From positions 1 to 38,339 of the forward strand of contig JAZDOT010000041.1 in NCBI GenBank assembly GCA_043798355.1: a stretch of DNA of 38,339 nt, in the 5' to 3' direction. The notes below the pieces were generated by a model, which did not search any database, was not told the origin of the DNA, and worked only from the letters and a program-made list of their open reading frames with translations. The stretch comes from JAZDOT01 sp043798355 (GTDB taxonomy: Bacteria > Patescibacteriota > Gracilibacteria > Peribacterales > Peribacteraceae). Below, piece after piece: positions 14,370 through 21,884 of the stretch. Made by a program: the position numbers and the translations under genes. The number at the start of each line of letters is the position of its first letter. Position 1 is the first letter of the stretch.

Positions 14370-15509
14370 CTATTCTCCCATCTCCCTATCCAGAGCGAGG
14401 ATAACTTCGATTACCTGTTCGATACCCCTGAGGTACGTTTTTATCTCCATTTTCTCCTCGAGCGAGTGGGTTGCGAAACCGTTACTCGCGCCCAGGGTGA
14501 CCGTCGGGATATTACGGGCGAGCGTGACATCGCCATCCGTATTCCCGGTCTTGAAAAATGGCTTGATACCTAGGGAGTTCTGCGCCCTCTGTGTGATCTC
14601 GAATATGGAATGGCTGTCCGGAAAACTTGCCGCTTCCGTAACGGCGAGGACATCGAGTTTGCACTTCACATTTGCGTTCTGTTCAGAGTGGAGAAAGTTT
14701 TCGAGGCGTCTGAGCAGTGTATCGATGTTCTTCTGCTCCTTAGCACGGAACTCGAGGAGGCAATGCGCTTCGCTGGGGATGGAGTTGATACTCTTCCCCC
14801 CCTGAAAAGCAGTGATGTTGTAGGTCGTTCCTTCCGACAGACGCAGCTTCGAGAGATCGTGGATGATCGAAGAGAGGATAACAACGGCATTTGACTCCCC
14901 GAAATTCCTCCAACTGTGTGCGCCTTTTTGTTTGGTTATGACTGACAATCTGGCGCGGTACTGCCCTACGCACGCGTTCGTCACACGGCCGATGTCGTGA
15001 CTCTCGATATTCACCACATATGAAACGTTCTTGCCATGATCAGCGATGATTCTTTTCATTCCACGCTTCGCTCCCAGGCCTTCCTCACCTACCGTGAAAG
15101 CGATCAGATAATTCTTCTTCAGTGGGATGTCCGATGTATGCACGAACCTTAGGAATGTCAGAAGTGCAGTCACCCCCGCAGTGTTGTCGCATATTCCATG
15201 AGCGTAGAGGTATTTGCCATCATCTTTCACTTTTATGGGAGGTGGAGCATCACAGGCAGTATCTGCATGAGCAGAGAGAAGTACGAGCTTTTTCTGCTTG
15301 GGTTGCGTGATAAGGAAGCCCACCGCATTTCCTTCGGGATCGATATGCACTTTTTGCAATCCAAGAGAGGAGAGGACCCCGCTGAGGTGCCGGATCTTCT
15401 CTTGTTCGTGAAAAGTTGGGGCAGGAATTTCGCAGACCTTTTTGAGTGTACGGAAAATTTCATCTCCGTTTGTCTGGATAAAGGAACCGGAGGAACTGGA
15501 GGTTTTCAT
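14370..15509 (-). CDS. M20-family zinc peptidase/amidohydrolase (PepT-like)
   Basis: A 379-residue metallopeptidase with the full M20 ligand set: H81-A-D83 in LSAHADTACDA, D108 in HGICDNTAG, E142/E143 in GEEGLGA, E169 in NIESHD, and H348 near the end; the GNTDGD...PTVTLG segment (about 323-340) resembles PepT-type tripeptidases. The dimerisation lid domain is about 180-290. No signal peptide, so cytoplasmic. It is divergent from the phosphonate operon, 218 bases apart. It could trim peptides for nutrition or process a peptide-linked phosphonate product; the latter is inference from location. Confidence 0.88.
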   Translation of the reverse strand: MKTSSSSGSFIQTNGDEIFRTLKKVCEIPAPTFHEQEKIRHLSGVLSSLGLQKVHIDPEGNAVGFLITQPKQKKLVLLSAHADTACDAPPPIKVKDDGKYLYAHGICDNTAGVTALLTFLRFVHTSDIPLKKNYLIAFTVGEEGLGAKRGMKRIIADHGKNVSYVVNIESHDIGRVTNACVGQYRARLSVITKQKGAHSWRNFGESNAVVILSSIIHDLSKLRLSEGTTYNITAFQGGKSINSIPSEAHCLLEFRAKEQKNIDTLLRRLENFLHSEQNANVKCKLDVLAVTEAASFPDSHSIFEITQRAQNSLGIKPFFKTGNTDGDVTLARNIPTVTLGASNGFATHSLEEKMEIKTYLRGIEQVIEVILALDREMGE

Positions 15510-15516
15510 CAGGTGA

Positions 15517-15546
15517 ACTTTAGGAGCAAATCTGAAAGTGGGTCAA
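15517..15546 (-). promoter_or_regulatory. predicted leaderless promoter for the M20 peptidase
   Basis: On the minus strand TTGACC (15541-15546) and TAAAGT (15517-15522) are 18 bases apart, and the -10 ends seven bases before the ATG at 15509. A transcript would begin on or beside the start codon, as predicted for both sigma-factor genes. Confidence 0.4.
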
Positions 15547-15727
15547 GAGATGGGCAAATCCTTGGTGTGATGAGGGGGGTTTCCATGACGACACAGAACG
15601 TATTTTATCTCTTTCATAAGCGAAAAAGTCTTCATCACGGAAACAATCTGTTCAATAGACAGGAAAATGCAATTGACATTCGTTATGGGAAGCGGAAACT
15701 AGTCCTTTTTTCCGCCTCAGTCTCACT

Positions 15728-16627
15728 ATGCTGTCTTTCCGGCGAAAAATGGTGGCAAAATCAGTTTTCGATCTCCTCGAAGAAGAAGGAGCTATCGAGG
15801 TCATGGGGTGCCATAGCCCGCTTTCCGCGCGGATTGCGGAAGCTTCCGGCTTTCCTGCGCTTTGGGTAAGCAGCTTTGAGCTTTCCGCACTCAATGGAGT
15901 GCCGGATGCGAATTTTTTGACGATGTCTGAGAACCTGGAAATGATCAGGAATATATGCCAAGCCGTATCCGTTCCGGTGATAGCGGATTGCGACAGCGGC
16001 TACGGTAACGAGCTTAACGTGTATCGCATGGTCCAGCTCTACGAACAGGCAGGAGTCAGTGCTATTTGCCTTGAAGACAATGTTTACCCGAAAAAATGCA
16101 GTTTCTATGAATCCGATGCGGATGAATTAGTAACGGGTCAAGAGCATGCGCGTCGAATCGTTGCCGCAGTACATGCCCGCAGAAATGGGCTGTTCATCAT
16201 CGCCAGAACAGAAGCGTTTATCAGAAATCTCGGTATAAAAGAGGCATTGCAGCGTGCTCATTTGTACGAGGAAGCAGGAGCAGACGCAATTCTTGTGCAC
16301 TCCAAGAAGAGAACCGATGAGGAAATAGTTGCTTTCGCCAAAGCATGGGATGGTAGGGTGCCTCTCGTCTGTGTTCCGACAGTCTATAATCAGTACACCT
16401 CAGGAGAACTTCTAGAGCGAGGATACAAGATCGTCATTTTTGCGAACCACGGTCTGCGGGCAAGTATCGATGCGATGAAGAAGACCTTCTCCCTTATCCG
16501 GAACAACCATTGCACGAAAGAACTGGACGGGCAGATCGCTTCTCTTCAGGAAGTTTTCGATCTCACCGGCGTGTCGGCAATGGAGCAATTAATCGCATCT
16601 TTCCGCAGTCCCCATGACATACGCTGA
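15728..16627 (+). CDS. phosphoenolpyruvate mutase family enzyme (phosphonopyruvate synthesis)
   Basis: A 299-residue member of the PEP mutase/isocitrate lyase superfamily; PEP mutase converts PEP to phosphonopyruvate, the entry step of phosphonate biosynthesis. Seen: WVSSFELSA, GVPDAN, Mg-binding ADCDSGYGN (D87, D89), LEDNVYPKKCS (115-125), IIARTEAF, ILVHSKK and ANHGLRASIDAM (about 239-250), the latter typical of PEP mutases. The signature EDKxxxxxNS is altered: Asn replaces its Lys and Cys replaces its Asn, giving a KKCS sequence reminiscent of the KKCGH loop of isocitrate lyases. The next genes use phosphonopyruvate, supporting the call. The start is 15728 or 15749; neither has a ribosome-binding site. 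It overlaps the next gene by 14 bases. Confidence 0.85.
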   Translation: MLSFRRKMVAKSVFDLLEEEGAIEVMGCHSPLSARIAEASGFPALWVSSFELSALNGVPDANFLTMSENLEMIRNICQAVSVPVIADCDSGYGNELNVYRMVQLYEQAGVSAICLEDNVYPKKCSFYESDADELVTGQEHARRIVAAVHARRNGLFIIARTEAFIRNLGIKEALQRAHLYEEAGADAILVHSKKRTDEEIVAFAKAWDGRVPLVCVPTVYNQYTSGELLERGYKIVIFANHGLRASIDAMKKTFSLIRNNHCTKELDGQIASLQEVFDLTGVSAMEQLIASFRSPHDIR

Positions 16628-17003
16628 ATGCAAAGCCATGGGCTTCGACTTCATTGTGGGGGTTCCCTGCTCCTCTCTCAAGCAGTTCATCGAGGATCTG
16701 CAGAAGGACACGATGATCGACTACGTTCCTGCCCCGCGTGAGGATACTGCCGTTGCTCTTGCAGTAGGTGCATATTTCTGCGGCAAGAAACCGCTTGTTT
16801 TCCTGCAGAACAGCGGCCTCGGCCACATCGTGAATATCGTTTCATCACTCCTCATTCCCTATGACATTCCGTTGCATTTCATGATTACAATGCGCGAGAA
16901 ACCCTTCGAACATACGCATATGTTCAAGATCACGAAATCACTTCTTTCCATCCTCGGTATCGAGTCCCGCACTTTCCTCATCGACTCCTCCTCCCATGGC
17001 TGA
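16614..17003 (+). CDS. phosphonopyruvate decarboxylase, subunit with TPP pyrimidine-binding domain
   Basis: A 129-residue N-terminal (alpha) half of a thiamine-diphosphate decarboxylase. It shows FIVGVPCSSLKQFI, a central PREDTAVALAVGAY containing the conserved Glu region, and FLQNSGLGHIVNIVSSLL, the QNSGLGN-type motif shared by phosphonopyruvate and sulfopyruvate decarboxylases. The protein is usually fused to the C-terminal half in phosphonate producers; here the halves are separate genes, as in ComD/ComE sulfopyruvate decarboxylase. PEP mutase directly upstream favours phosphonopyruvate as substrate, giving phosphonoacetaldehyde and CO2. It is slightly short for an alpha subunit. It overlaps both neighbours, so the operon is tightly coupled. 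Confidence 0.85.
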   Translation: MTYAECKAMGFDFIVGVPCSSLKQFIEDLQKDTMIDYVPAPREDTAVALAVGAYFCGKKPLVFLQNSGLGHIVNIVSSLLIPYDIPLHFMITMREKPFEHTHMFKITKSLLSILGIESRTFLIDSSSHG

Positions 17004-17469
17004 AACGACGCGATTGCAGGCCGTCCGGTCCATGCTCGAGACTCTGACCGATGAACTCCTCGTCGTGACGACGGGCTATCTCTCACGTGATGTGTTTCAT
17101 CTGGGTGATCGCAAAGAGAATTTTTACATGTGCGGCTCTATGGGGAATGCCTATCCCATTGGAATGGGGATCGCTCTGAATAATTCGAAGTGCAAGGTCG
17201 TCGTTCTTTCGGGTGACGGGGCGGCACTCATGAGCCTCGGGAGTCTGGCACTCGGAAACAGCCTGAGACTTCCGAACCTCCGGCACATTATTATCGATAA
17301 TGGGAAGTATGTTTCCACCGGAGGACAGCCGACGTGCAGCGACGGCATCGAATTCACACAATTCCACAACACGCAGGTTATCAAAGTGAAAGATGATGAA
17401 CCGGCCTCCCCGCGCATCACACTCGATCCCGTCGAGATTGCCCGTCGTTTCCGTTCCTGTATCCAATGA
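16996..17469 (+). CDS. phosphonopyruvate decarboxylase, subunit with TPP-binding domain
   Basis: A 157-residue C-terminal (beta) half of the same enzyme. It carries the thiamine-diphosphate/Mg motif SGDGAALMSLGSLAL...NLRHIIIDNGKY followed by STGGQPT, diagnostic of the phosphonopyruvate/sulfopyruvate decarboxylase group. GSMGNAYPIGMGIAL (about residues 48-62) also fits. The start overlaps the partner's stop by 8 bases and the stop overlaps the dehydrogenase start (ATGA). The two subunits would assemble into the active decarboxylase that makes PEP mutase effectively irreversible by removing phosphonopyruvate. Confidence 0.88.
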   Translation: MAETTRLQAVRSMLETLTDELLVVTTGYLSRDVFHLGDRKENFYMCGSMGNAYPIGMGIALNNSKCKVVVLSGDGAALMSLGSLALGNSLRLPNLRHIIIDNGKYVSTGGQPTCSDGIEFTQFHNTQVIKVKDDEPASPRITLDPVEIARRFRSCIQ

Positions 17470-18887
17470 CACCAGTCACCCTCATTTCCGGCAAATGGAC
17501 CTCCTCATTGCGAACACACGAAATACTGAACCCATTTACAGGAGGCGTGGCAGGGAAGGTTCCACTCCTCGAGCGGGAACAGATCGGCAGAGCCATTGAG
17601 GATGCTACGGAATTCCACTCAACCCTGACTCCGTATGGCCGCTTCGCAATCCTCCGGAAGGCCGCAGATCTGGTTCTGGAGAGGAAAGAGGAGATCGCGC
17701 GCCTGATCACATCTGAATCGGGTCTTGCACTGAAAGATACGAAACATGAAGTGGATCGGACGCATAACGTGTTGCTCTTGAGTGCAGAGGAAGCCAAGCG
17801 GCAGCGGGGAGATGTGTATCAATCCGATGTCGTGCCGCAAACGACCGGACGAGTAGGATTCACGATTCGGGAGCCCGTAGGAGTCATTCTCGCGATCACC
17901 CCTTTCAACCACCCGCTGAATCAGGTTGCACACAAGGTAGGCCCGGCGATCGCGATGAATAACACCATCCTCCTGAAACCATCTCAGAAGACGCCTCTCT
18001 CCGCCATCCGCCTTGGGGAGATCCTCCTCGAGGCGGGACTCCCGCCGCGCATGTTGAGCATTCTCACGCTCGACATCGCAGAACACTCGCATTTCCTCCT
18101 CGCTCATCCTGCAATCGATATGGTGTGTTTCACCGGCAGTACGGAAAGCGGCGAAAAGATCCTGAAGGAGACCGGAGTGAAGAAGACTCTCATGGAACTG
18201 GGAGGGAACGATGCATGTATTCTCTGCGAAGATGCCGATATCCCCTCACTCATTGATGTGATCCTCAAGGGGGGTCTGGGCAATTCCGGACAGCGCTGTA
18301 CGTCGATCAAGAGACTGCTTTGCCACCACTCCATTGCCGATTCCGTTCTCTCGCTACTGAAAGAGAAAATCTTAAAGCTCCATGTCGGCGACCCCCTGCA
18401 GGAAGACACGGATATCGGAACAGTGATCGACGAAGATGCCGCCAAGGTGATTGAGCACCGCATCAAGCAGGCATGCGACATGGGAGCAAAGCTTCTTATT
18501 GGGGGAGGGAGAAGGGGCGCTCTCATCGATCCAGCTCTCCTCGACAGCGTCCGGCCGGAGATGGAATTGGTGCAGAAAGAAACATTTGGTCCCGTCATTC
18601 CGCTCATGCGCTTTGGTTCCGATGATGAAGCGATCGGCATATGCAATGACACGCACTTTGGCTTACAGGCAGGCGTTTGTACGAATGACCTTCAGAAGGC
18701 AATGCGTTACGCGCGGGCCATACGCGCAGGTGCGGTTCACATCAATCAGGCTCCGGGGTACCGGGTGGAATCCTGGCCTTTTGGCGGGGTGAAGAAGAGC
18801 GGGATCGGGAAGGAAGGAGTTGAACGGGCATGTTCGGAGATGACCGTCGAAAAACTTATTTCTTTTCCGTTTCCCCTTTCCGCATGA
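17466..18887 (+). CDS. phosphonoacetaldehyde dehydrogenase-like aldehyde dehydrogenase
   Basis: A 473-residue NAD(P)-dependent aldehyde dehydrogenase. Motifs: ITPFNHPLNQVAHKVGPAIA (cofactor site), VCFTGSTESG, MELGGND with the general-base Glu, GNSGQRCTS with catalytic Cys about 278, and ETFGPVIPL. The C-terminal NQAPGYRVESWPFGGVKKSG resembles PhnY/PhpJ-type phosphonoacetaldehyde dehydrogenases, in which a basic residue in this region contacts the phosphonate. Predicted reaction: phosphonoacetaldehyde to phosphonoacetate. The position directly after the decarboxylase supports this. It is coupled by ATGA overlaps on both sides. Succinate-semialdehyde or lactaldehyde activity is the alternative but fits the operon less well. 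Confidence 0.85.
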   Translation: MTPVTLISGKWTSSLRTHEILNPFTGGVAGKVPLLEREQIGRAIEDATEFHSTLTPYGRFAILRKAADLVLERKEEIARLITSESGLALKDTKHEVDRTHNVLLLSAEEAKRQRGDVYQSDVVPQTTGRVGFTIREPVGVILAITPFNHPLNQVAHKVGPAIAMNNTILLKPSQKTPLSAIRLGEILLEAGLPPRMLSILTLDIAEHSHFLLAHPAIDMVCFTGSTESGEKILKETGVKKTLMELGGNDACILCEDADIPSLIDVILKGGLGNSGQRCTSIKRLLCHHSIADSVLSLLKEKILKLHVGDPLQEDTDIGTVIDEDAAKVIEHRIKQACDMGAKLLIGGGRRGALIDPALLDSVRPEMELVQKETFGPVIPLMRFGSDDEAIGICNDTHFGLQAGVCTNDLQKAMRYARAIRAGAVHINQAPGYRVESWPFGGVKKSGIGKEGVERACSEMTVEKLISFPFPLSA

Positions 18888-20194
18888 CGACCACGAAGGA
18901 AATCATCGATGCCGGACAGAATGTGGAACGCCAACTCGGATGCACGCTCTTTCCTGATCTCCAACTCGAGGATCTTCGCCGTCTTCCCATTGAGGAATTG
19001 CAACGATGCTACCGGCGGGAAATGGAGAGCATTATGACGCTCCATGCGATGCTCGCATCAGGAGCAACCCCGGCAGACCTCACCTCGCTTGTCCGAACGA
19101 TCAGCATCCACGGAAGAGAACGACCGGGGAGCCACAGGGAGATCCTCGGATTTCCGATCAAGGCGATTTGCTCGAATATCAGACGACAGGATGTGGACTG
19201 GAACCAATTCAATTTCGAGCGATCGGGAATAGGGGGCGAGGGGGATATCGTCATTGCAAAAGCCCTGTCGGATAGGGGATCGACCAACCATCTGGAGAGC
19301 CAATCCGGTCGCGAAGTGCGGCTCTTCAAAGGTGATCATTTTATGACGGTGATGGGCCACCGGCACTCGGGAACATCCGAGTATGGTGAATTGCCGGGCG
19401 GCCAGATGGAACTTGGTCAGGATACCGAGGTTGACCTCCTCTGCCATGGGGGCATTCTCGGACGTGGGATTTGCATCCCGCACAACAAACCGGTGAAAAC
19501 ATTCTTCAAAGCTCGTGTCGCGGCTCTTCTGAGGAATGGCGACCGCAATCTCAACCTGCTGGACCTGTATCCCTCATGGGATCAGGAGATGCAGCCGTCC
19601 GCGCCGATCATCTTTAACTGCGGGACTTCCGCCGAGATCGGGAAGACGACATCCGCCTCCTCGATTATTCGGGCGCTGAAGAGAAAGGGAATGACGATCG
19701 GAGCAGTGAAACTCGCGGGGACAGGACGATACCGCGATCTGCTTTCCCTGCGCGATGCCGGTGCCGACCTCTACTTCGATTTCCCGGACGTGGGCCTGCC
19801 GTCAACGTACACGAGCCCCTCCCGTTCCTATCCTGCTGCAATTACTCTTCTCAATAAATTGAATCATGAGGGGGTGGGCGTCATCGTTGCGGAAATGGGA
19901 GGTGACATCATTGAGGCAAATATCCCCTCGATTCTCCGGTCGCCGGAAGTCATGCGTTACGCAAAAGGTATCGTGCACTCGTCCGCCGATATTCTGGGAA
20001 TTCTGGGGTCCCTCCAGCGGTATAGAGAATTCGGGGTCCATGTGCCTGTGAAGCTCACGTTGCCCAAAGACCGGAACAACGCAGGAACACGGGGACGGCT
20101 TCAGCATGAGAATCTCTCTGGATTTGACGTCATGGATGAGCGGGAGTGTGACGCTGTCGTCGAAGAATTATTCAGCCAAGATGGAATGGAATAA
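18884..20194 (+). CDS. P-loop NTPase domain protein (DUF1611/dethiobiotin-synthetase-like), possible ligase
   Basis: A 436-residue protein I cannot assign to a named enzyme. An N-terminal helical region (about 1-85) leads to a mixed middle domain with GDHFMTVMGHRHSGTSEYGE and DLLCHGGILGRGICIPHNKP. A C-terminal P-loop domain starts FNCGTSAEIGKTTSAS (Walker A about 247-256) and continues GMTIGAVKLAGTGR and VIVAEMGGDII, a layout similar to DUF1611 or dethiobiotin synthetase/MobB NTPases. ATG 18884 overlaps the dehydrogenase stop, so it is co-translated. In context it is the best candidate for ATP-dependent activation or conjugation of phosphonoacetate; this is inference from position. Confidence 0.55.
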   Translation: MTTTKEIIDAGQNVERQLGCTLFPDLQLEDLRRLPIEELQRCYRREMESIMTLHAMLASGATPADLTSLVRTISIHGRERPGSHREILGFPIKAICSNIRRQDVDWNQFNFERSGIGGEGDIVIAKALSDRGSTNHLESQSGREVRLFKGDHFMTVMGHRHSGTSEYGELPGGQMELGQDTEVDLLCHGGILGRGICIPHNKPVKTFFKARVAALLRNGDRNLNLLDLYPSWDQEMQPSAPIIFNCGTSAEIGKTTSASSIIRALKRKGMTIGAVKLAGTGRYRDLLSLRDAGADLYFDFPDVGLPSTYTSPSRSYPAAITLLNKLNHEGVGVIVAEMGGDIIEANIPSILRSPEVMRYAKGIVHSSADILGILGSLQRYREFGVHVPVKLTLPKDRNNAGTRGRLQHENLSGFDVMDERECDAVVEELFSQDGME

Positions 20195-20237
20195 TTGAAG
20201 GACGTGCTACTATGTTCCCTTTCTTCTCTTACATCCC

Positions 20238-21260
20238 ATGAAGTTTCGAGGTTCCGACATCCTATCGGTCGATCAATTCCAAAAAGAAGATCTCCAGCCG
20301 CTCTTCGATACGGCTGCTCAGATGGAAGTGTATGCGACGAGGCAGAAAGTGACGCGTGTTCTTGAGGGTTCTGTTCTCGCCAATCTGTTCTTTGAACCAA
20401 GTACCCGCTCGCGCGTGAGCTTTGGGTCGGCATTCAACAGGCTTGGTGGAGAAGTGCGGGACACGACGGGATTCACGTTCTCCTCCATGGCAAAGGGCGA
20501 GTCGATTCACGACACCAGCCGCGTCATTAGTGGGTATTCAGATGTGATGGTCGTGCGTCATCCGGAAGAGGGTGCGGTAAAGCAGTTTGCAGATGCAACG
20601 AATATACCCGTCATCAATGGCGGCGACGGGCCGGGCGAACATCCGACACAAGCACTCCTCGACCTCTACACAGTCATGAAGGAACACGGGAAACGTCTCG
20701 AGGACATTGACGGGCTTTCCATCGCCATGATCGGCGATCTCAAATACGGCAGGACGGTCCATTCTCTTGCAAAACTGCTCTCTCTCTTTGAAGGCACCTC
20801 TTTTTCGCTCATCTCACCCAAGCAATTGCGCATGCCACGGGAGATCATCGAGCGCATTCGAACTCGTGAGCACCAGGTTCGGGAGACGGAGAATCTGGAA
20901 GTAGGAGTGAAAGGTGCGGATATCGTGTACATGACACGTATCCAGGAAGAGCGCTTCAAGACAAAAAGAGAATTTGCCCGCTACCGCGGGAGATATTCAA
21001 TTGACCGGCAGTTTTACGAAAATCGGTGTAAAGAGGGGGCAATCCTGATGCATCCGCTCCCCATCGACAGCCGACCGGGTGCACAGGAGTATAGCGATGA
21101 TCTCCACGGACACCCGCAGCTTGCGGTGTATCGGCAGACGGACAATGGTATTCCTATCCGCATGGCTCTGTTCGCTCTGGTTCTCGACGTGGCGGACAAA
21201 GTCCATGACACCGCAAAGGATGCGCTTTGGTATCACCCTAATGTGATTGATAGCAACTGA
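20238..21260 (+). CDS. aspartate carbamoyltransferase homologue with diverged active-site loops
   Basis: A 340-residue ATCase/OTCase fold protein; the E. coli catalytic chain has about 311. Conserved: FFEPSTRSR (carbamoyl-phosphate loop, about 51-59), SSMAKGES keeping the Ser and one Lys, VRHPEEG, GEHPTQALLDL (about 133-143), GDLKYGRTVHSL (about 166-177) and YMTRIQEER (about 231-239). The normally invariant HPLPR(V)DE becomes HPLPIDSR (about 272-279), followed by a divergent loop and a longer C-terminal tail. It may be ordinary PyrB, an inhibitor-resistant PyrB protecting against a PALA-like product, or an enzyme that transfers a phosphonoacetyl group. It follows the phosphonate genes by 43 bases; a HAD gene begins 5 bases after its stop. 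Confidence 0.8.
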   Translation: MKFRGSDILSVDQFQKEDLQPLFDTAAQMEVYATRQKVTRVLEGSVLANLFFEPSTRSRVSFGSAFNRLGGEVRDTTGFTFSSMAKGESIHDTSRVISGYSDVMVVRHPEEGAVKQFADATNIPVINGGDGPGEHPTQALLDLYTVMKEHGKRLEDIDGLSIAMIGDLKYGRTVHSLAKLLSLFEGTSFSLISPKQLRMPREIIERIRTREHQVRETENLEVGVKGADIVYMTRIQEERFKTKREFARYRGRYSIDRQFYENRCKEGAILMHPLPIDSRPGAQEYSDDLHGHPQLAVYRQTDNGIPIRMALFALVLDVADKVHDTAKDALWYHPNVIDSN

Positions 21261-21264
21261 TCTT

Positions 21265-21723
21265 ATGCACTTTGAGATTCCCGGCGTCGGCCCGATAGAC
21301 ATCGATACGCTCCTCCTCGATCTGAATGGAACGCTGCGGGTGGGAAAAGAGCTTGTGCCGGGGGTGGCGCAGAGGATTCCGCTGCTGCGCGAGAAATATC
21401 GTCTTATTCTTCTCTCGGGTGACACGCATGGAGATGCGGCAGCACTAGCAAAGGAACTCGGCATTGAATTTGTTCTCACGCCAACGGGGACGGATAAGGG
21501 TACGATTGTTGATCAAATTGGGGCGGAACATTGTGCGAGTATCGGCAACGGCCTGATCGATCTTTCAATGGTCGAAAAGGCTTGTGTCGGTATCGCTGCT
21601 CTTCAGGGAGAGGGGGCTCACAGGAAAACGCTGAATGCCGCCGATATCGTTGTAACCAATGTCAATGATGCTCTCGATCTTTTCCTAGACGAGAATAAAT
21701 TGATTGCGACGCTTCGTGGTTGA
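21265..21723 (+). CDS. HAD-superfamily soluble P-type-ATPase-like phosphatase
   Basis: A 152-residue HAD protein with motif I LLLDLNGTL (Asp nucleophile; the second Asp is Asn, as in P-type-ATPase-like members), motif II LSGD (about 51), a Lys in the TDKGTIV region, and a motif IV variant SIGNGLIDLSM. There is no cap domain. It resembles COG4087-type small soluble HAD proteins whose substrates are unknown. The start at 21265 lies 5 bases after the ATCase-like stop, so they are probably co-transcribed. It might dephosphorylate an intermediate or the finished phosphonate's nucleoside/acyl phosphate; nothing in the sequence fixes this. Confidence 0.75.
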   Translation: MHFEIPGVGPIDIDTLLLDLNGTLRVGKELVPGVAQRIPLLREKYRLILLSGDTHGDAAALAKELGIEFVLTPTGTDKGTIVDQIGAEHCASIGNGLIDLSMVEKACVGIAALQGEGAHRKTLNAADIVVTNVNDALDLFLDENKLIATLRG

Positions 21724-21782
21724 GGACAATAATGCTCTTGATCAAACGGGAATGATATCGAATATTTTGGCTTGTAGAAGCC

Positions 21783-21884
21783 GTGGTGGAAAGGATTCGA
21801 AATGGGTGGAACCAGCTAAAAGAGATGATTCTTGGATGGGCGGAGGAACTTTCTGCAACGATTCCGCTACACTTCCACATATGA
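21783..21884 (+). CDS. possible 33-residue peptide coupled to the kinase gene (repeat R4)
   Basis: A GTG-initiated frame (21783 or 21786) encodes VVERIRNGWNQLKEMILGW-AEELSA..., clearly related to the peptide of repeats R1 and R2, but with nucleotide changes that are mostly conservative at the protein level. Its TGA overlaps the next gene's ATG (ATGA, 21881-21884). It may be a small real gene or a fossil of the repeat that happens to abut the kinase. Confidence 0.3.
   Translation: MVERIRNGWNQLKEMILGWAEELSATIPLHFHI

Noticed and set aside
15728..16627. Methylisocitrate/isocitrate lyase instead of PEP mutase
   Set aside because: The loop Cys resembles those lyases, but the ANHxLRASxxAM and ILxHSKK motifs and the downstream phosphonopyruvate genes favour the phosphonate enzyme; kept only as a caveat.
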